Part shown: positions 56,541 to 64,000 of the stretch, one piece after another
Numbering within the stretch: position 1 is the stretch's first letter
Layout of the letters: each line of letters begins with the position of its first letter
Source: Crossiella sp. CA-258035
GTDB taxonomy: Bacteria; Actinomycetota; Actinomycetes; Mycobacteriales; Pseudonocardiaceae
NCBI RefSeq assembly: GCF_030064675.1
Contig: NZ_CP116413.1
Coordinates: 7,655,501-7,719,500, forward strand
DNA length: 64,000 nucleotides
Direction of reading: 5' to 3'
Notes under the pieces: model-generated
The model's database searches: none
Told to the model about the DNA's origin: nothing
Seen by the model: the letters and a program-made list of their open reading frames with translations, nothing else
Translations under genes and position numbers: made by a program

Positions 56541-57506
56541 ATGACGGTGAATCAGCGAAGACTCGCAGCGGTGCTGGCCACACTCTGCACGGTGCTCGGC
56601 ATCGGGTTCGTCGGTGTCCCGCCCGCGGTGGCCGCCGCGCAGCGGCCGATCTACGCCATCGCGCACCGGGTGAACACGCCGGACGGGGTGCGGGCCGCGA
56701 TCAAGCACGGGGCCAACGCCATCGAGATCGACATGTGCGCCTGGTGGAACCCGAACGAATGGCGCGCCTGGCACGACTGCTCCTCGGCGGGCAACAACCG
56801 GTACGGCCCGAGCGTGGACACCATGTTCGACCTGATCGTGGCCGAGGCGCGGGCGGGTCGGCGGCTGTCCCTGGTCTGGCTGGACATCAAGGACCCCAAC
56901 TACTGCGGTGAGGCGCCCAACCGCACGTGCAGCGTCGCCGGGCTGCGGGACAAGGCGCAGAAGCTGACCGCGGCCGGCATCCAGGTGCTGTACGGGTTCT
57001 ACGAGTACCACCCCGGCAGCACCCCGGACGTGGGCGGCCGGGGCTGGCAGAGCCTGCAGGGCAAGCTCGGCAACCTGGAAGGGATCGTCACCACCGGCTC
57101 ACTGGGCACGGTGCAGGGCGTCTACGCCAAGCACGGCGCGGGCCTGCCGAACGGCCGCCGGGCGATGGACTACGGCGACTCCGACATCCGCAAGGGCTTC
57201 GGCAACTGCACCGAGGCCACCTACTACACCTGCACCGAGCTGAAGAAGGCGGCCGGGTACCGCGACTCCGGCGCGCTCGCGGCCACCTTCTCCTGGACCA
57301 CCGACTACGACGACCCCTGGTACGTGGACAAGTTGCTCGGCGAGGCCGGCGTCAACGGCATCATCGCCGGCTGGGCCAAGCACCGGGTGACCGAGTACAA
57401 CGACGGCTGGGAGTGCTCGCAGTCCATCGCGGCGGTCCGCAACTGGGTGGCCCAGCACGGCGGCACGCACCGCATGGCCAACCCCGGTGATCGGCTGTTC
57501 CGGTAG
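56541..57506 (+). CDS. secreted phospholipase D / sphingomyelinase D-like enzyme
   Basis: A 321-residue exported protein; residues 1-33 are a signal peptide (RRLAAVLATLCTVLGIGFVG, cleavage after AVAAA). The catalytic arrangement is that of SMaseD/PLD toxins of spiders and corynebacteria: H42 (AIAHRVN), E62 and D64 (NAIEIDMCAWW) and H78 (AWHDCSS), with spacing close to H12-E32-D34-H47. Such enzymes cleave phospholipids such as sphingomyelin, often by intramolecular transesterification. Six cysteines suggest disulfides. ATG at 56541. Followed by a hairpin at 57572. Confidence 0.85.
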   Translation: MTVNQRRLAAVLATLCTVLGIGFVGVPPAVAAAQRPIYAIAHRVNTPDGVRAAIKHGANAIEIDMCAWWNPNEWRAWHDCSSAGNNRYGPSVDTMFDLIVAEARAGRRLSLVWLDIKDPNYCGEAPNRTCSVAGLRDKAQKLTAAGIQVLYGFYEYHPGSTPDVGGRGWQSLQGKLGNLEGIVTTGSLGTVQGVYAKHGAGLPNGRRAMDYGDSDIRKGFGNCTEATYYTCTELKKAAGYRDSGALAATFSWTTDYDDPWYVDKLLGEAGVNGIIAGWAKHRVTEYNDGWECSQSIAAVRNWVAQHGGTHRMANPGDRLFR

Positions 57507-57571
57507 CGACCGCGTTCCGGCTACGCGCTGACACTTGCCCCGGCAACGGTCAACCGGCCGGGTACATGCGT

Positions 57572-57607
57572 GGAACCCTCGGGTGACCCGGCGTCCCCGA
57601 GGGTTCC
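57572..57607 (+). terminator. 12-bp hairpin after the phospholipase gene
   Basis: GGAACCCTCGGG (57572-57583) pairs perfectly with CCCGAGGGTTCC (57596-57607), loop 12 nt, 66 nt after the phospholipase stop and 31 nt before the next gene. No T-run. Confidence 0.75.
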
Positions 57608-57638
57608 GCCGCCGTGCCGGACGTGCGACAAGGATGGG

Positions 57639-59225
57639 GTGTTCACGACCGCCCGCCGCACCACCCGCGTCCGTACCGCCGAACTTCCCACTCGACTGCT
57701 GAGTCTGTCCCTGCTGCTGACCTGCCTGGCCGGGCTGCTCGCCGCCCCGGCCGTCCCCGCTTCGGCCCGCGTCCGCGCGGTGCGGGAGCTGCCCACGGAT
57801 CTGGAGAAGATCCGCGCGGGCGAGTCGACCTCGCTGTACGGCAGCCCGGAACTGCGGCCGCCGGCACAGCGCAAGTCGTCGGTGGTCAGCCTCGGGGACA
57901 GCCAGGTCTCGGGTGAGGGCGTCGGCAACTACGAACCGGGCACGGACGGTCCGCTGAACTTCTGCCACCGTTCGGTGGGCGCCGCGGTGCACCAGGCTCG
58001 GTTCGACACCGACCTTCGGTTCAACCTGGCGTGCTCCGGTGCGGAGAGCACGCACCTGGTGTACCGCAGCGGCGCCAAGCAGTTCGACGAGCTCAACCAG
58101 GGCGACAGCCTGGCGATCAAGGCCCGCAACACCAGGGTCAGGCTGATCTGGCTGATGTCCGGGGCCAACGACACCGGCGGGCTGGAGTTCGGGCCGCTGG
58201 CCAAGGACTGCGCCGGGCGCAGGCTGTTGCTGGCAGGCAACTGCTGGCCGACCTACACCGACGGCATGCAGCAGCGGGCCAACGGCACCCAGGCCGCGCT
58301 GGAGAAGGGCATCGCCAGCATCCGGCAGACCATGCGGGACGCCGGCTACGGCGATGGCGACTACCAGTTCGTCCTCGGCAGCTACCCGAGCCCGCTCGGT
58401 CCCGACGTGGAGGACAACCCGACGTTCCCCGGCTGGAACCAGGGCGGCTGCCTGCTCTACCTCAAGGACCAGGCCTTCGCCCGGAACAAGGTGGTGCCGA
58501 TGGTGGAGCGCGCCATCCGGCAGGCCGCGAAGAACACCGGCGTCCGCTACCTGGACACCAGCCGCCTGCTGCACGGGCACGAGGTGTGCTCGGACACCCC
58601 GTGGGCGCGCGGGCTGACCTTCCTGGGCAGCCAGCAGTCCTTCCACCCCAACGAGGCCGGCCACACCGCCTACGGCGACTGCCTGACCGCCTTCTACGCC
58701 AACCCGAGCTGGCCGGAGGGCACCTGCGTGGACCCGGCCAGCACCGGCACCGCCACGCTCTACCGCGGCCTGCTGGACTTCCGGCAGCTGCGCAACGCCA
58801 AGACCGGCCTGTGCGCCGACGCCGAGGGCTACTCGACCAGGGTCGGCTACAAGCTGCTGGCCTGGAACTGCACCGGCGGCGGCAACCAGGGCTTCTGGCG
58901 GGACCCGGCCACCGCGGCGCTGCACATCGAGCTGAACCACGACCGCTGCCTCGGCCCGGCCGGTCCGGCCCTGGCCCCCGGCGCGCCCATCCAGCTACAG
59001 GAGTGCACCGGCGCGGCCAACCAGCGCTGGGGGCTGGTGGAGGGCCTGCTGCGCGCCACCGCCAACCCCGCGGTCTGCCTCGCCCCGGCCAACGAGACCG
59101 CGGGCGCGGCCATCCAGCTGGCCAACTGCAACCCGGCCGACCCGACCCAGGGCTGGAGCTTCGAGCCGCAGACCGGCGGCGCCGGCTTCGGCCACGCCGA
59201 CTGGATCCCAACCAGCGCCTACTAA
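57639..59225 (+). CDS. secreted SGNH-family lipase/esterase with ricin-type lectin domain
   Basis: A 528-residue exported protein. After a signal sequence (hydrophobic LLSLSLLLTCLAGLLAAPAV, about 20-41) comes an SGNH esterase domain: nucleophile S88 in SLGDSQVSGEG, oxyanion N177 in SGANDTGG, and catalytic H336 in FHPNEAGH. The C-terminal 150 residues form a ricin-B beta-trefoil: three repeats (GLCADAEGYS, DRCLGPAGP, AVCLAPANE) each with a QxW-like end (NQGFW, NQRWG, TQGWS). The lectin part probably binds glycans. GTG at 57639 has AAGGATG upstream. Paired with a secreted phospholipase gene. Confidence 0.85.
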   Translation: MFTTARRTTRVRTAELPTRLLSLSLLLTCLAGLLAAPAVPASARVRAVRELPTDLEKIRAGESTSLYGSPELRPPAQRKSSVVSLGDSQVSGEGVGNYEPGTDGPLNFCHRSVGAAVHQARFDTDLRFNLACSGAESTHLVYRSGAKQFDELNQGDSLAIKARNTRVRLIWLMSGANDTGGLEFGPLAKDCAGRRLLLAGNCWPTYTDGMQQRANGTQAALEKGIASIRQTMRDAGYGDGDYQFVLGSYPSPLGPDVEDNPTFPGWNQGGCLLYLKDQAFARNKVVPMVERAIRQAAKNTGVRYLDTSRLLHGHEVCSDTPWARGLTFLGSQQSFHPNEAGHTAYGDCLTAFYANPSWPEGTCVDPASTGTATLYRGLLDFRQLRNAKTGLCADAEGYSTRVGYKLLAWNCTGGGNQGFWRDPATAALHIELNHDRCLGPAGPALAPGAPIQLQECTGAANQRWGLVEGLLRATANPAVCLAPANETAGAAIQLANCNPADPTQGWSFEPQTGGAGFGHADWIPTSAY

Positions 59226-59235
59226 CCCACCCGCC

Positions 59236-59390
59236 GTGTTGGCCGTTCTCGTACGGTGTGTTGGCCGATCTTGGACGCGGTGTTGGCCGTTCCCGTACCC
59301 ACCAGCGCCCACTTCGGCCAACGCGGCGTACGACTTCGGCCAACACTCAGTACGAGATCGGCCAACACTCGGTACGAGAACGGCCAACAC
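59236..59390. repeat. 22-nt repeat array, locus C
   Basis: Seven copies of the 10-nt core, all in register at 22 nt. Reverse copies (GTGTTGGCCG) start at 59236, 59258 and 59280; direct copies start at 59315 (CGGCCAACGC), 59337, 59359 and 59381. Linkers on the direct side are GGCGTACGACTT, TCAGTACGAGAT and TCGGTACGAGAA. The two opposed arrays can fold into one stem of more than 60 nt. Located 10 nt after the SGNH gene and just before a possible small minus-strand gene, so again at convergent gene ends. Largest of the three loci. Confidence 0.93.
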
Positions 59391-59400
59391 GTCTGCTGGC

Positions 59401-59589
59401 TTACATCGGCGCGCCGCAGAACTGGCAGACCGGAGCGCCGGTGGCGGACTGGCAGTGCCTGCCGTCCGGGCTGACCGGGCACTCCGGGCGGGCCGCCGGT
59501 GTGGCGCAACCCCGGGTCGCGCCACCGGGCAATGCCCGCCGGAGCCGCGTCAACACCTCGTCGGCCGTCCCGGCCCCCGCCTCCCACAT
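59401..59589 (-). CDS. possible small cysteine-rich protein
   Basis: A 62-residue minus-strand frame starting at the ATG at 59589. It ends with ECPVSPDGRHCQSATGAPVC plus QFCGAPM: five cysteines in pairs that suggest a small zinc ribbon, after a helical EVLTRLRRALPG. No Shine-Dalgarno sequence is evident and longer starts (ATG 59706) exist, so coding status is uncertain. If real, its gene end abuts repeat locus C. Confidence 0.45.
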   Translation of the reverse strand: MWEAGAGTADEVLTRLRRALPGGATRGCATPAARPECPVSPDGRHCQSATGAPVCQFCGAPM

Positions 59590-59730
59590 GCCGTCAGGGT
59601 GCCCAGCCAGGCCGTGCGTTGTCCGTGGATCACCCCGCCCGTGCGCCGAACGGAGGCTGTGCGTCGGGCGGCGGCCGTCACCCCGCGGTGAACGGCAAAT
59701 GGCCACCCACCGCGAGGTCGCGGCTACCAG
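59590..59730. other. gap without recognised gene
   Basis: Between the possible small Cys-rich frame and the methyltransferase stop I see no convincing gene, hairpin or repeat. Confidence 0.5.
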
Positions 59731-60681
59731 CTAGGGCTTGGTGCCGGTGATCAGCACGTTGTAGAAGGCCTCCCGGGGGATGATCCCGGTGAGCAGCTTC
59801 TCGTCCACCCAGGACAGTCGCTGCCAGGTGCGGTAGGCGAACATCGCCCAGTTGAAGCCGAGCTTCTCCCTGGGCACCGCGGCCTCGAAGGTGCGCACCG
59901 GCCAGCCGAACAGGGCCGCGGTCAGCTCCTCGGTGCTCGCCTTCACCCCGGTCGCGCCGGCCGCGCGGGCCATCCGCTCCAGCTCGGTCGGGTCGAAGGT
60001 GTGCAGGTCCACCACGGCCTCCAGGGCCGCGGCCCTGGACGACTCGTCCAGCTCGGCCTGCGGACGGCGCCAGGAGTCCAGCACCGGCAGCTTGGTCAGG
60101 TTGGTGGTCAGCCACCAGGTCAGGCGGCCGAGGCGGCGGGCGTAGAAGTCGCCGACCTTGGTCGGCTCACCGGCGAAGACGAACCGGCCGCCGGGCTTGA
60201 GCACCCGCAGCACCTCGGCGAAGGCGGCCTGCACGTCCGGGATGTGGTGCAGCACCGCGTGCCCGACCACCAGGTCGAAGCTCTCGTCCTCGTACGGGAT
60301 GCGCTCGGCGTCGGCGACCCGGCCGTCCACGTCCAGGTCCAGGCTCTTGGCGTTGCGCAGCGCGACCTCGACCATGCCCGGCGAGAGGTCGGTGACCGAG
60401 CCCTTCTTGGCCACCCCGCCCTGCATCAGGTTGAGCAGGAAGAACCCGGTGCCCGAGCCCAGCTCCATGGCGTGCTCGTACGGGCCCGCGTCACCGGCCG
60501 CGATCTTGAACCGGCCGACCGCGTAGTCGATGCAGCGCTCGTCGTAGGAGATGGACCACTTCTCGTCGTAGGTGCCCGCCTCCCAGTCGTGGTAGAGCAC
60601 GTTGGCGAGCTTGGGATCCCGGAAAGCCGCCTCGACCTCTTCGGCCGTGGCGTGCGGGTTGGGGGTGGGGTCAGCGGCCAA
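59731..60681 (-). CDS. SAM-dependent methyltransferase (Rv3037c-like, MGLP locus)
   Basis: A 316-residue class I methyltransferase: NVLYHDWEAGTYDEKWSISY near the start is characteristic of this actinobacterial family; SAM motif I is AMELGSGTGFFLLN and post-I SVTDLSPGMVEVAL, with VGHAVLHHIPDVQAAFAEVL after it. Rv3037c, in the MGLP locus of M. tuberculosis, is the counterpart; it probably O-methylates glucose units of the polysaccharide. The start is a TTG at 60681, with GGAAAGG about 10 nt upstream; no ATG or GTG lies before the conserved region. It overlaps the echA stop by 11 nt and is coupled to it. Confidence 0.88.
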   Translation of the reverse strand: MAADPTPNPHATAEEVEAAFRDPKLANVLYHDWEAGTYDEKWSISYDERCIDYAVGRFKIAAGDAGPYEHAMELGSGTGFFLLNLMQGGVAKKGSVTDLSPGMVEVALRNAKSLDLDVDGRVADAERIPYEDESFDLVVGHAVLHHIPDVQAAFAEVLRVLKPGGRFVFAGEPTKVGDFYARRLGRLTWWLTTNLTKLPVLDSWRRPQAELDESSRAAALEAVVDLHTFDPTELERMARAAGATGVKASTEELTAALFGWPVRTFEAAVPREKLGFNWAMFAYRTWQRLSWVDEKLLTGIIPREAFYNVLITGTKP

Positions 60682-61450
60682 CGAACTTCGCCTTTCCGGG
60701 ACCGTTCTCCACGAACGAACGCATGCCGATCTTCTGGTCCTCGGTGGCGAACAGCGCGGCGAACAGGTGGCTCTCCAGCTTCAGCCCGCTGCCGAGGTCG
60801 TTGTCCAACCCGCCGTCGATGGCGGCCTTGGCCGCGGCCAGCGCGGCGGCCGGACCGTTGACGAACTGCCCGACGTAGCGCAGCGCGGCGGCGTAGACGT
60901 CCTCCGGCCCGACCACCTCGTCCACCATGCCGATCCGCAGCGCCTCCTCGGCGCCGACGAACCGCCCGGTGAACACGATGTCCTTGGCCTTGCTCGGCCC
61001 GACCAGCCTGGCCAGCCGCTGGGTGCCGCCCGCGCCGGGAATGATGCCGAGCAGGATCTCCGGCTGCCCCAGCTTCGCGTTGTCCCCGGCGATCCGCCGG
61101 TCACAGCACAGCGCCAGCTCGAGCCCGCCACCGAGCGCGTACCCGGTGATCGCGGCCACGGTCGGCTTCGGGATCTGCGCCACCGCGGCGAACGAGGAGC
61201 TCAGCGCCCCGGCTCGCGCGGACATCTCCGCGTAGGACATGTCCGCCATCTCTTTGATGTCCCCACCGGCGGCGAACACCTTCGCGCCGCCGTAGACGAT
61301 CACCGCGCGGACGTCGTCCCTGGTGGCAGCCTCGGTCGCGGCGGCCCGGATCTCCTCCTGGACCTGCTTGTTCAGCGCGTTCATCGGCGGCCGGTCCAAC
61401 CGGATGGTGCCCACCCCGCCGTCGACTTCGAGCCTGACGAACTCACCCAC
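60671..61450 (-). CDS. enoyl-CoA hydratase/isomerase family protein
   Basis: A 259-residue crotonase. Oxyanion-hole segments are KVFAAGGDIKEM and ITGYALGGGLELALCCDRRI, and the catalytic glutamate follows in PEILLGIIPGAGGTQRL. Function: hydration of trans-2-enoyl-CoA in beta-oxidation, or a related reaction. Counterpart of Rv3039c (echA17). GTG at 61450. Co-transcribed with the methyltransferase gene (11-nt overlap); the ABC ATPase gene ends 75 nt upstream. Confidence 0.93.
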   Translation of the reverse strand: MGEFVRLEVDGGVGTIRLDRPPMNALNKQVQEEIRAAATEAATRDDVRAVIVYGGAKVFAAGGDIKEMADMSYAEMSARAGALSSSFAAVAQIPKPTVAAITGYALGGGLELALCCDRRIAGDNAKLGQPEILLGIIPGAGGTQRLARLVGPSKAKDIVFTGRFVGAEEALRIGMVDEVVGPEDVYAAALRYVGQFVNGPAAALAAAKAAIDGGLDNDLGSGLKLESHLFAALFATEDQKIGMRSFVENGPGKAKFVGR

Positions 61451-61525
61451 GCTGGTGCCCTCCTCGCGCTGACCACAGGCTTACGAAAGAAGGCTACCGC
61501 GCAGTAACCCGCCTGGCGCCACCGC

Positions 61526-62368
61526 TCACTTGCGCCAGGCGAAGAATCGGTCGCCGTCGCGCCGCAGGGTCAGGTTCTGGCCGAAGGCGGCCGAGAGGTT
61601 CTGCTCGGTCAGCACGTCGTCCAGCAGGCCCTGGGCCACCACGCCGCCCTCGCGCAGCAGCAGCGCGTGCGTGAAGCCCGGCGGGATCTCCTCCACGTGG
61701 TGGGTCACCAGCACCATGGCCGGCGCGTCCGGATCCATGGCCAGCTCCGACAGCCGGGCCACCAGGTCCTCCCGGCCGCCCAGGTCCAGGCCGGCGGCCG
61801 GCTCGTCGAGCAGCAGCATCTCCGGGTCGGTCATCAGCGCGCGGGCGATCAGCGTGCGCTTGCGCTCGCCCTCGCTGAGGGTGCCGAAGGTCCGGTCGCC
61901 CAGGTGCGCGATGCCCATGGCCTTGAGCAGCTCGTCGGCGCGGCGGGTGTCCTGCTGGTCGTAGTCCTCGCGCCAGCGGCCCAGCACCGCGTACCCGGCG
62001 CTGACCACCAGGTCCCGCACCAGCTCCTCGCCGGGCACCCTGGCGGCCAGCGCGGCGGAGCAGAAGCCGATCCTGGGGCGCAGCTCGAAGACGTCGGTGC
62101 GGCCGATCTTCTCGCCCAGGACGTGCACCGTCCCGTAGGTCGGATGCATCTCCGCCCCGGCCAGGCGCAGCAGGGTGGTCTTGCCGGCCCCGTTCGGGCC
62201 GAGCACCACCCAGCGCTCGTCCAGCTCCACTTGCCAGTCAATCCCACGGACCAGCGTGGTGCGCCCTCTTCGGACACCCACGGTGTCCATGCGCACCACC
62301 AGATCGGTTACATCGACACCGTTGGCCCCGCTGGCCGGCAGCCCGCCGTGCTCGGTCACGGACCCCAT
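61526..62368 (-). CDS. ABC transporter ATP-binding protein (Rv3041c-like)
   Basis: A 280-residue ATPase with Walker A VLGPNGAGKTTLL, signature TLSEGERKRTLIARAL, Walker B MLLLDEPAAGLDLG and the H-loop VLVTHHVEEIPPG. No membrane subunit is adjacent, so partner and cargo are unknown. ATG at 62368 (MGSVTEHGG) is the working start; ATG 62377 and GTG 62359 are alternatives. Divergent from glgX with about 95 nt between. The same gene is near echA17 in M. tuberculosis. Confidence 0.87.
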   Translation of the reverse strand: MGSVTEHGGLPASGANGVDVTDLVVRMDTVGVRRGRTTLVRGIDWQVELDERWVVLGPNGAGKTTLLRLAGAEMHPTYGTVHVLGEKIGRTDVFELRPRIGFCSAALAARVPGEELVRDLVVSAGYAVLGRWREDYDQQDTRRADELLKAMGIAHLGDRTFGTLSEGERKRTLIARALMTDPEMLLLDEPAAGLDLGGREDLVARLSELAMDPDAPAMVLVTHHVEEIPPGFTHALLLREGGVVAQGLLDDVLTEQNLSAAFGQNLTLRRDGDRFFAWRK

Positions 62369-62462
62369 TCTTGTCATCCCGCTCGCGGGCCCGTCCACCG
62401 GGGAGGCAGGCTGTCCCCTCGACGCTCCCGCAACCGGCCCCGGAGGAGGCAAGATCAAGGGC

Positions 62463-64000
62463 ATGACTGCCGACGACGAGACCCAGGTGCTCGCCGGCGC
62501 GCCGTTCCCGCTCGGCGCGCATCCGGAACCCGGCGGGGTCCGCTTCGCGGTGGCGTCGGCCTCCGCCGAGGCAGTCGAGGTGTGCCTGGTGGACGACGGG
62601 CCGGACGGCCGCCTGGTGGAGCGGCGGTTCGAGCTGACCCAGCGGACCTTCGGCGTCTGGCACGGCCTCATCCCCGGCGTGGCGCCCGGCCAGCGCTACG
62701 GCTACCGGGTGCACGGGCCGTACGAGCCCCACCGGGGGGTGCGCTGCAACCCGGCCAAGATCCTGGTCGACCCCTACGCCCGGCGGATCAGCGGCACGGT
62801 CACCGATATGGACGCAACGCTGGGCCATCTGGGTGAGGACCCGATGGGCGGCGTCCCGTCCGCGGTGGACTCCCTGGGCAGCGTGCCGCTGTCGGTGGTC
62901 ACCGCGCCCGGCGGGCCGGCCACCGGGCCACGGCCGAACGTGCCGTGGCAGGAGACCGTCGTCTACGAGCTGCACGTGCGCGGCTTCACCCAGCGCCACC
63001 CCGCGGTGCCCGAGCACCTGCGCGGCACCTACCTCGGCCTGGCCCACCCGGTGGTCGTCGAGCACCTGGTGCGGCTGGGCGTGACCGCGGTGGAGCTGCT
63101 GCCGGTGCACGCCTTCGCCGACGAGCCCGCGCTGGCCCGCGCCGGGCGGCACAACTACTGGGGCTACTCCACGCTGGGCTTCCTGGCCCCGCACGCGGCC
63201 TACGCCAGCGAGCCGGGCCGGGAGGTCGAGGAGTTCCGCGCCATGGTCGCCGCGCTGCACGAGGCCGGCATCGAGGTGTTGCTGGACGTGGTGTTCAACC
63301 ACACCTGCGAGGGCGGCCTGGACGGCCCGACGCTGAGCTTCCGCGGCCTGGACGCCCCCGCCTACTACCTGCACGGCCCGGGCGGCGGCGGCTTCGACCT
63401 GACCGGCTGCGGCAACACCCTTGACGCCGGCTCGCCCACGGTGGTCCGGCTGGTCACCGACTCGCTGCGCTACTGGGCGGGCGAGCTGGGCGTGGACGGG
63501 TTCCGGTTCGACCTGGCCAGCGTGCTGGGACGGCCCGGTGGCGGCGCGTTCGACCGGCACGCGGCGCTGCTCACCGCGATCACCACCGACCCGCTGCTGT
63601 GCCAGACCAAGCTGATCGCCGAGCCCTGGGACGCCACCGGCGAGGGCTACAAGGTGGGCGACTTCGGCGTGCAGTGGGCGGAGTGGAACGGCCGGTTCCG
63701 GGACACCGTGCGGGACTTCTGGCGGGCCAGCACCGACGTGCGCGACCTGGCCTACCGGCTCACCGGCTCCTCCGACCTCTACGCCGACGACGGCAGGCGG
63801 CCGTGGCAGTCGGTGAACTTCGTCACCGCGCACGACGGCTTCACCCTGCGCGACCTGGTCTCCTACAACGACAAGCACAACGAGGCCAACGGCGAGGGCA
63901 ACCGGGACGGGGCCAATGACAACCGGTCCTGGAACCACGGCGTGGAGGGCGAGACCGCCGACGGCGCGGTGCTCGCGCTGCGCGCCCGGCAGGCCCGCAA
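62463..64000 (+). CDS. glgX: glycogen debranching enzyme, isoamylase type (3' end outside the window)
   Basis: GH13 enzyme that hydrolyses alpha-1,6 branches of glycogen. The first 512 codons are present and the frame stays open to the window edge. After an N-terminal CBM48 domain (PFPLGAHPEPGGVRFAVASA, YGYRVHGPYEPHRGVRCNP) come the barrel motifs: VYELHVRGFTQRHPAV, DVVFNHTCEG, nucleophile D in GFRFDLASVLG, acid/base E in LIAEPWDATGEGYKVG and ASVNF-like TAHDGFTLRDLVSYND. ATG at 62463 with AAGGGC just upstream. With the GH57 and GT4 genes nearby it may process glycogen or the MGLP glucan. Confidence 0.92.
   Translation, partial: MTADDETQVLAGAPFPLGAHPEPGGVRFAVASASAEAVEVCLVDDGPDGRLVERRFELTQRTFGVWHGLIPGVAPGQRYGYRVHGPYEPHRGVRCNPAKILVDPYARRISGTVTDMDATLGHLGEDPMGGVPSAVDSLGSVPLSVVTAPGGPATGPRPNVPWQETVVYELHVRGFTQRHPAVPEHLRGTYLGLAHPVVVEHLVRLGVTAVELLPVHAFADEPALARAGRHNYWGYSTLGFLAPHAAYASEPGREVEEFRAMVAALHEAGIEVLLDVVFNHTCEGGLDGPTLSFRGLDAPAYYLHGPGGGGFDLTGCGNTLDAGSPTVVRLVTDSLRYWAGELGVDGFRFDLASVLGRPGGGAFDRHAALLTAITTDPLLCQTKLIAEPWDATGEGYKVGDFGVQWAEWNGRFRDTVRDFWRASTDVRDLAYRLTGSSDLYADDGRRPWQSVNFVTAHDGFTLRDLVSYNDKHNEANGEGNRDGANDNRSWNHGVEGETADGAVLALRARQAR

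Noticed and set aside
59236-59390. Locus C as a CRISPR array
   Set aside because: The 12-nt linkers are themselves conserved, the total period is only 22 nt, the arrays are inverted against each other, and no cas gene is near.

Overview
The window is high-GC DNA from an actinomycete. Gene content, frequent GTG starts, 4-nt stop/start overlaps and intrinsic hairpins without U-tracts fit a member of the Pseudonocardiaceae; the family is my inference. From memory, the order of core genes follows Mycobacterium tuberculosis Rv3002c to Rv3041c: ilvN-ilvB, cfp6-like PH protein, DoxX, lppZ-like lipoprotein, gatB/gatA/gatC, ACT protein, ligA, MetE-like protein, mnmA, iscS, PlsC-like and GNAT-like acyltransferases, etfA-etfB, then the methylglucose lipopolysaccharide (MGLP) type genes Rv3030-3032, 3034c and 3037c, echA and an ABC ATPase. 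Lineage-specific genes are inserted between these anchors.

Layout. 1-5000: branched-chain amino acid synthesis (ilvN, ilvB behind a leader peptide and attenuator, ilvD). 5000-7850: DoxX, a 2-hydroxyacid dehydrogenase and a lipoprotein. 8160-11750: GatCAB with an extra small gene between gatA and gatB. 11900-17460: ACT protein, secreted peptidase-like hydrolase, two-component system, NmrA-like protein with a divergent Lrp-type regulator. 17480-21340: decayed VapC, VapB, BKACE, GNAT and ligA. 21380-26000: unknown protein, LysR/YeiH pair and a GH9 cellulase. 26148-29816: esterase, MetE-like protein, SnoaL and VOC proteins. 29879-36650: sugar ABC transporter lacking an ATPase, LysR with a PLP dehydratase, and a ROK regulator. 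36724-42556: SemiSWEET, mnmA, iscS, MFS, and a possible ornithine-lipid acyltransferase pair. 42786-45654: etfA/etfB and degV. 45712-47691: a DUF1023 hydrolase and a type VII-like small protein. 47731-54445 and 59731-61450: the MGLP-type genes with TmrB-like, amine oxidase, ribokinase/nucleoside hydrolase, phospholipase D and SGNH genes inserted. The window ends inside glgX.

Three non-coding observations stand out. First, a family of arrays of a 22-nt unit (CGGCCAACAC plus a 12-nt tail close to nCnGTACGAGAA) lies at three convergent gene ends (4911-4999, 35381-35469, 59236-59390), each as two opposed arrays forming long hairpins. Second, the 13-nt palindrome GTCCACWGTGGAC occurs five times, always inside coding sequence and usually through a rare Thr codon, much like a highly iterated palindrome. 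Third, a 164-bp imperfect palindrome fills a divergent promoter region at 54472-54635. No tRNA, rRNA, CRISPR array or intact insertion sequence was seen.
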